From a bacterium (lineage in GTDB: Bacteria; Campylobacterota; Campylobacteria; Campylobacterales; Sulfurovaceae), in assembly GCA_018822805.1 (NCBI GenBank), contig JAHJJU010000063.1, positions 1 to 43,451 of the forward strand: DNA of 43,451 bases. The letters run 5' to 3'. The notes beneath the pieces were generated by a model that saw only the letters and a list, made by a program, of their open reading frames with translations, made no database searches and had not been told where the DNA came from. Numbering within the stretch: position 1 is the first letter of the stretch; the number at the start of each line of letters is the position of its first letter. Position numbers and translations under genes: made by a program. Below, piece by piece: positions 39,121 through 43,451 of the stretch.

Positions 39121-39701
39121 TCTACAATCGTAGATTTGGAAATTTTATTCCAAATGCTGTCCATACCTTCATTGGTCATGGCAATGCATCCATTTGTCCA
39201 GTCTCTTTCTAAGGTATAATCATTTAAGTGACCATCCCAGTTCCAAGGAACTTGGGCATGAAAGGTGATGCCTCCACCGGGGTTAAAGCCCAATGCTTTT
39301 GAGCGTGCTCTATCGGCACTATTGGGATAGGAGATGAGTATCTCTTTATAATATTTTGGATCACTTCGTTGCTCTATAATGTGGTAGATTCCCTCAGGTG
39401 TTTTAAAATCACCTTGTTTTAATTTTGTTCCTATAGGATTCTCACCAAGTGAAACTCTATGTCGGCTTAAAATGTTTCCCTCTTTATCAAATAAGACCAA
39501 AACTCGCTTAGACTTTACCACCACCAACTTAGATGCCATGCCCTCTTGTATCAACTCATCATTTTGTTGCCAATCAAAATCACCCAATTCAGGTGCAATC
39601 TCTTCTACTGTTGCATTTGTATCAACAACCGGCGTAACCTTTTTTCCACATCCTGTAATCATAAATATACTTAACGTAAAGTACATTAAAACTTTTTTCA
39701 T
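39108..39701 (-). CDS. L,D-transpeptidase (YkuD) lipoprotein
   Basis: About 197 residues from ATG 39701, where AAAAGGGA is well placed (an ATG two codons earlier is also possible). The lipobox ends at MITGC (C18). The YkuD domain covers ~60-197: LVVVKSKRVLVLFDKEGNIL, SLGENPIGTKLKQGDFKTPEGIYHI and the active site with His in GITFHAQVP and nucleophile Cys in DWTNGCIAMTNEGMD. The family cross-links peptidoglycan 3-3 or attaches proteins; in Campylobacterota such enzymes also trim cell-shape-determining peptides. Which applies is not visible. Stands alone. Confidence 0.88.
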   Translation of the reverse strand: MKKVLMYFTLSIFMITGCGKKVTPVVDTNATVEEIAPELGDFDWQQNDELIQEGMASKLVVVKSKRVLVLFDKEGNILSRHRVSLGENPIGTKLKQGDFKTPEGIYHIIEQRSDPKYYKEILISYPNSADRARSKALGFNPGGGITFHAQVPWNWDGHLNDYTLERDWTNGCIAMTNEGMDSIWNKISKSTIVEIRE

Positions 39702-39721
39702 AATCATTCCCTTTTTAGTTA

Positions 39722-40864
39722 TTAATCAAATCTTAACAGTAACCTATCTATTTCCTCTTCAGTTATTCCAAAATTAAGTCGCATATAGCCTCTGCCTTCT
39801 TTTCCAAAACTGCTTCCTATTGACAGTCCTAATTTTTTTGTATAGATAAAAAAATCATTGAGCTCTGTCTCATTTAGATGCATCTTTTTACAATCTAACC
39901 AAGCTAAAAAAGTTGCTTCAGGCTTTTGAAACTGTATTCTATAGGAATCTTCTTTAAATAAATCATCCAGTTTGTTTATATTTGCTTGTAGATGTTGCAA
40001 AAGGGCATCTAACCATGTTTCACCGTACAGATAGGCATGTTCAAATGCTACATGTGCCAAAATATTTCCTGTTCCTAGTGCTGTAGCTTGGTAAACTTTT
40101 GTAAATCTCTTTTTCATCTCTTGATTTGCAATCGTTAGTGTAGAGATGTGTAGACCGGAGATGTTAAATGTTTTTCCGGGACTGAGTAAAGTAATGGTTT
40201 GCTCAGAAATTTTTTTTGAGAGGGAAGCAAAAGGGGTATGTTTTTTGTAGCTGATGTCACAGTGAATCTCATCTGCTACAACTTTTATGTCGTGTTTTAA
40301 ACAGATTTGAGCCAGTTGGGTTAACTCCTCTTGTGTCCATACACGTCCTACAGGGTTATGAGGAGAGCAGAGCAGTAGGAGTTTTGTTTTTTGTGTAATT
40401 TTACGCTCTAAATCTTCCAAATCAAAGGTGTAATGATTCTCTTCATCGCAGTATAAAGGATTGTCCACAACACTGCGTTGATTATTTTTAATCGATGAAG
40501 CAAATGCTCCATAGACAGGAGGTTGGATGATAATTTCATCTCCTTTTTCTGAAAAGGCTTGAATGGTGAGGTTAAGTGAAGTTAGTACCGACGGGGAGTA
40601 GAACATGTCATCTCGTTTGAGTTCCAAGCCATGGCGTTTTTTCATCCACGTTATTTGAGCTTCAAAAGCTGAATCGGGCATCGCTTCATAGCCCAGTATG
40701 GGGTGTTTTAAACGTTTTTTTAACGCATCCATGATAAAACTTGGTGTTGCAATGTCCATGTCAGCGACCCACAAAGGCATAACATCATCGGTACCAAATT
40801 TTTGTTTTCGTGCTTGGTACTTTTCTGCGTTGCTTTGGTTTCGGTCTAGGGATTTTTTAAACAT
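39722..40864 (-). CDS. ovoB: PLP-dependent C-S lyase, MalY/PatB family; OvoB candidate
   Basis: About 380 residues from ATG 40864, one base after the ovoA stop (the frame extends further back but inside ovoA). Fold-type I aminotransferase family: N-terminal PLWVADMDIATP (MalY/PatB signature), YSPSVLTSLNLTIQAF, PPVYGAF, LLLCSPHNPVGRVWT, VVADEIHCDI and the PLP lysine in LLSPGKTFNISGL; C-terminal YMRLNFGIT binds the carboxylate. MalY/PatB enzymes are cystathionine-type beta-lyases. Directly after OvoA the expected job is cleaving the histidyl-cysteine sulfoxide to 5-thiohistidine, the OvoB step; this assignment rests on context. Confidence 0.8.
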   Translation of the reverse strand: MFKKSLDRNQSNAEKYQARKQKFGTDDVMPLWVADMDIATPSFIMDALKKRLKHPILGYEAMPDSAFEAQITWMKKRHGLELKRDDMFYSPSVLTSLNLTIQAFSEKGDEIIIQPPVYGAFASSIKNNQRSVVDNPLYCDEENHYTFDLEDLERKITQKTKLLLLCSPHNPVGRVWTQEELTQLAQICLKHDIKVVADEIHCDISYKKHTPFASLSKKISEQTITLLSPGKTFNISGLHISTLTIANQEMKKRFTKVYQATALGTGNILAHVAFEHAYLYGETWLDALLQHLQANINKLDDLFKEDSYRIQFQKPEATFLAWLDCKKMHLNETELNDFFIYTKKLGLSIGSSFGKEGRGYMRLNFGITEEEIDRLLLRFD

Positions 40865-40865
40865 T

Positions 40866-42974
40866 TTAGATCTTTTTCCAAACACTCATTTGTGCAATGC
40901 TGTGTTGAAACTTACGAGCTGTTTCACGAATAACAAAGGGTACATCTTGGGTATCGATGAGCTCAAAATTTTCAGAGAGTATACGCTTAAGTCCTTCTAA
41001 AGTGTAGTGTTCAGCACCTTCTTCATCTTTAAACCCACCCAACCAAAACTCTTTTTTGGTGGAACTCTCTTGCCATGTATAGGGCGAAGTTAAAATAAGA
41101 ATACCATGCTCATTAAGTCGTTCATGAATGGTCTCTAAAAAGAGTTTTGGCTCATAAAGTCTGTCTATGAGATTGGTGGCTAAAATAAGGTCATAATCTC
41201 TGAAGTGTGCTTTTAGATTACAGGCATCACCTTGCCAAAACTGAACACGATTTACCACATTTTTAAAGGAGTAGTCTGAAAGTTTTTTGGTTTCTGTGGA
41301 AAAAATATCCCCTTCTACTTTACGTTTAAAGCTTATCTCTCCTTGCTCTTGCATCGCAATAGCCACTTGGATAAACCGTGCAGAAAAATCAATGCCCGTG
41401 ACATGTTCAAATACATTTGCCAACTCAAATGAACAACGCCCTGTAGCACAACCGATGTCTAAAACAGACTTTTGTTCGGTTTCATGACTATAGCCAATGG
41501 CTAAAGCAGTTGTTTTTTTTGCAAAATTTTCTACTCCAAAATACTCATCACCGTATTGAAAGTCACAGTATTGGTTGACCAATTCATCATGCTCATAAAT
41601 GTTTTTTTCTTTTTTCTCGCTCAGCTCTTTATCCAGTTTAATGTACCTAAATCCTGCATGTTGGTAAAAGTGTCGTCTAAAAGCATAACGGGAATGTTTC
41701 ATTAACTCATTCCCTGAACTGGCAAATGAACCACCTTTTATAAGGTTGTGTTTTCCATCAAAGGTTGGTGTTGAAAAATCATCATAGATAGGATGCACTT
41801 TAAATCCAGTGTATCCATCTATAGGGGTTGAAGTCCATTGCCAAACATTTCCCATAACATCAAAAAGCTTACCAAAGGCAAAGATGTTAACAGGACAGGG
41901 TGAGGCATAATGAGCAAAGTTTATGTTGGCTTTACTATCATCAAAATGAGGCACATCTTGAATGTTTGCCACAGTATACAAATGGTACCATTGTGCTTCA
42001 CTCATCAGTCCAAAATGAGTATTTTCTTTTTTGGATTTCCAGCGACAAAATGCGATCGCCTCTAAGGCATTGACCTCTACAGCCCAAGCAAGAGGAAGAG
42101 GAATCTCTTTATCTAAGAGACGTAAAGCATAGGTATCATTCTCTTTTTTTACCCAAAAAGGTGGGTGTTGTGCTCTTCGCTCTTTTAAAAACACTTCTCC
42201 CTCTTCATCCCAGTATTCCATGTTGTTGTAGCCATCGTCTAAGACAAAAGGTAAATATTCAGCATTAGAGACCAAGTATTTAGAGACTTCAAAAGGTTCT
42301 ACCGTTTCTTCTTTGTATCCATACTCATTGTCCCAACCATAGAGAGGATGTGCTTTGATTTTCCCTAAAGTTAGAGTCTCTCCTTGCATCTGGACAAGTT
42401 CATTTTTAGGAGCTTGTGAAAATACTTCACAGGTATTAAATTCAGGAACAGATTTTATAAACTTCAAAGGCATTTGACGATGAAGTACCGATGAGGTCTC
42501 AATATGTATGCGTTCATGTTCTATCCCCATCAGTATAATCCACCAAGGAGATTCTTGGGTAATGGGTAGGGTTAAGGGGAGTGTTTTTATAAGATGAGTA
42601 ACACGTTGTTTCACCTTTTCTCGATAGTCTCGTACTTCTGAAACTCTGGGCCAATGGTAACGTTGTTCATTCATGTCGTCCCAAGCCATTTCATCAACAC
42701 CAATGGCAAAAGTAGCTTCAAATTCAGGATTAATGCGTTCGTTAATAATGTTGGCTAAAATGAGTTTGTTAATAAAAAAGGTTGCTGTATGTCCAAAGTA
42801 AAAAATCATAGGATGACGGGTCGGTTCTGATTTTTTATAAAAGACATCATCGTCTTTAAGAAGATCAAATATTTTTTCATAAAGAGCGTAGGTGTTTAGA
42901 AAGTAGTTTAAAATTGCTTCTCTTTTTGCTTCAACATCAGTTCCTACGAGTGTAATGGGAAGTTGGCTTATCAT
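40866..42974 (-). CDS. ovoA: 5-histidylcysteine sulfoxide synthase with methyltransferase domain (OvoA)
   Basis: 702 residues, the typical OvoA length and three-part layout. An N-terminal DinB-like domain has iron ligands H62 (FGHTATFF) and H153/H157 in IEHERIHIETSS. A formylglycine-generating-like domain runs from ~200 to 450 (VEPFEVSKYLVSNAEYLPFV, CRWKSKKENTHFGLMSEAQW, LFDVMGNVWQWT, LIKGGSFASSGNELMKHSRYAFRR-H-GFRYI). A C-terminal AdoMet methyltransferase has VLDIGCATGRCSFEL and LILATNLIDRLYEP. EgtB lacks the methyltransferase and prefers trimethylhistidine, so OvoA is favoured. It joins cysteine to histidine C5 with oxygen and later N-methylates the thiol product. Start ATG 42974 follows AAGGATAA. 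Confidence 0.92.
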   Translation of the reverse strand: MISQLPITLVGTDVEAKREAILNYFLNTYALYEKIFDLLKDDDVFYKKSEPTRHPMIFYFGHTATFFINKLILANIINERINPEFEATFAIGVDEMAWDDMNEQRYHWPRVSEVRDYREKVKQRVTHLIKTLPLTLPITQESPWWIILMGIEHERIHIETSSVLHRQMPLKFIKSVPEFNTCEVFSQAPKNELVQMQGETLTLGKIKAHPLYGWDNEYGYKEETVEPFEVSKYLVSNAEYLPFVLDDGYNNMEYWDEEGEVFLKERRAQHPPFWVKKENDTYALRLLDKEIPLPLAWAVEVNALEAIAFCRWKSKKENTHFGLMSEAQWYHLYTVANIQDVPHFDDSKANINFAHYASPCPVNIFAFGKLFDVMGNVWQWTSTPIDGYTGFKVHPIYDDFSTPTFDGKHNLIKGGSFASSGNELMKHSRYAFRRHFYQHAGFRYIKLDKELSEKKEKNIYEHDELVNQYCDFQYGDEYFGVENFAKKTTALAIGYSHETEQKSVLDIGCATGRCSFELANVFEHVTGIDFSARFIQVAIAMQEQGEISFKRKVEGDIFSTETKKLSDYSFKNVVNRVQFWQGDACNLKAHFRDYDLILATNLIDRLYEPKLFLETIHERLNEHGILILTSPYTWQESSTKKEFWLGGFKDEEGAEHYTLEGLKRILSENFELIDTQDVPFVIRETARKFQHSIAQMSVWKKI

Positions 42975-42999
42975 AATTATCCTTTCGTACTAACCCCTA

Positions 43000-43119
43000 C
43001 TATACTTTTTTAAAATGATAAATTGACGAACAGCATAATAACTGTTGCTTCTTACCCAGCTTAAATAACTCTTGTATGAGTTCAGTAATGGTTAGGGCTT
43101 CATTCTTTTTAATTATCAT
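43000..43119 (-). CDS. Possible 39-residue ORF upstream of ovoA
   Basis: The minus strand reads MIIKKNEALTITELIQELFK and on to a stop, 40 codons, with AAAGGT before the ATG. The LTITELIQEL pattern is protein-like. It ends 25 bases before the ovoA start. No family recognised; may be a gene remnant. Confidence 0.3.
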   Translation of the reverse strand: MIIKKNEALTITELIQELFKLGKKQQLLCCSSIYHFKKV

Positions 43120-43451
43120 TTTGTACCTTTAGTTTTTTATGCTACTAACTAAACCATAAAAAAGCTAAACAGGTTCTTAGTTTTTGAGGAAGTTGATTAA
43201 AGAGAGATTGAAATGAATTAGGAAAGAAATGAGTTGAAGTTGATTTCAAGGGAGTTTATTACAAAGGAGGTCGTGAATGAAATTTAACAAAATACTTCAA
43301 CTCAATTTATGGAATCCTTCAAGGGAGTAATTTCAGATTCCATATCTTTCATAAGTGTATTATATATGCTAAGCATCAACCAATGAACAATCAAAGGTGA
43401 ACGATTGGTTAATGACATTTATTACATAATAATTTATAATAAAATGATATA
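43120..43451 (+). other. Terminal non-coding region with nested inverted repeats and a 17-codon micro-ORF
   Basis: No ordinary gene. It holds inverted repeats GAGTTGAAGT/ACTTCAACTC (43231-43240, 43294-43303), TGGAATC/GATTCCA (43310-43316, 43336-43342) and AACCAAT/ATTGGTT (43378-43384, 43404-43410), direct repeats of TTCAAGGGAGT, and a TATAAT at 43435-43440 at the very end. It may be a leader or regulatory RNA; the following gene is outside the window. Confidence 0.5.
43277..43330 (+). CDS. Micro-ORF (17 codons) with consensus Shine-Dalgarno
   Basis: AAAGGAGGT (43263-43271) precedes ATG 43277 by about 5 bases, the best ribosome site in the window. The peptide MKFNKILQLNLWNPSRE ends at a TAA. 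Coding sequence is inside the arms of inverted repeats, as in leader peptides or type I toxins. Evidence is only the ribosome site and the overlap with structure. Confidence 0.35.
   Translation: MKFNKILQLNLWNPSRE

Noticed and set aside
40866-42974. EgtB (ergothioneine) instead of OvoA
   Set aside because: Length of 702 residues and the C-terminal methyltransferase domain, together with the missing egtD neighbour, favour OvoA.

Overview
The window reads as one strand of a low-GC bacterial chromosome, most likely a Campylobacterota member (Sulfurovum/Sulfurimonas-like). This is inferred from the AT-rich codon use, tightly overlapping operons and protein style; no rRNA, tRNA or other marker gene is present. 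The exception is the first ~760 bases, which are GC-rich and encode the end of an unrelated helicase-like protein. They join abruptly to the AT-rich sequence at about 755-770, inside the signal peptide of an IalB-like protein. That edge is probably an assembly chimera.

Region 1 (0.8-2.7 kb): IalB-like protein, an inositol-monophosphatase family enzyme and a small Cys-rich lipoprotein. Region 2 (2.8-10.5 kb, + strand): a seven-gene, mostly translationally coupled operon. It has two DUF4178 zinc-ribbon proteins, a small Ser/Gly/Tyr-rich membrane peptide, a half-size DUF350 protein, a membrane-fused spermidine-synthase-like aminopropyltransferase, a carboxynorspermidine-decarboxylase-like PLP enzyme, and an 887-residue HEXXH protease with a probable outer-membrane barrel. 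This looks like a poorly described envelope/polyamine system, and its first gene appears to lack a canonical start codon.

Region 3 (10.8-39.1 kb): a phosphate island. It holds ppk2, a PhoB-like regulator, a Pit transporter, a CofD/YvcK-like protein, phoU-pstBAC, pstS, an outer-membrane porin, a second PhoB-like regulator, a TonB-dependent receptor with a complete DUF3450-TtpC-ExbB-ExbD-TonB-TPR energising operon, two beta-helix lipoproteins (one single-unit, one triplicated) and a bifunctional ornithine-lipid synthase (olsF-like). Seven arrays of 7-bp direct repeats with 11-bp period lie upstream of these genes. Six of them sit exactly 9 bp from a -10-like hexamer, so they look like Pho boxes. 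They tie the TonB system and the lipoproteins to phosphate starvation. A hipA-type kinase gene is inserted between pstS and pstC and is flanked by a diverged second copy of the pstS 3' end.

Region 4 (39.1-43.5 kb): an L,D-transpeptidase lipoprotein, then a two-gene ovothiol operon (OvoA with its methyltransferase domain, followed by a PLP C-S lyase in the OvoB position). The last ~470 bases are mostly non-coding, with nested inverted repeats around a 17-codon micro-ORF that has a near-perfect Shine-Dalgarno sequence. No tRNA, rRNA, CRISPR array, transposase or integrase was seen.
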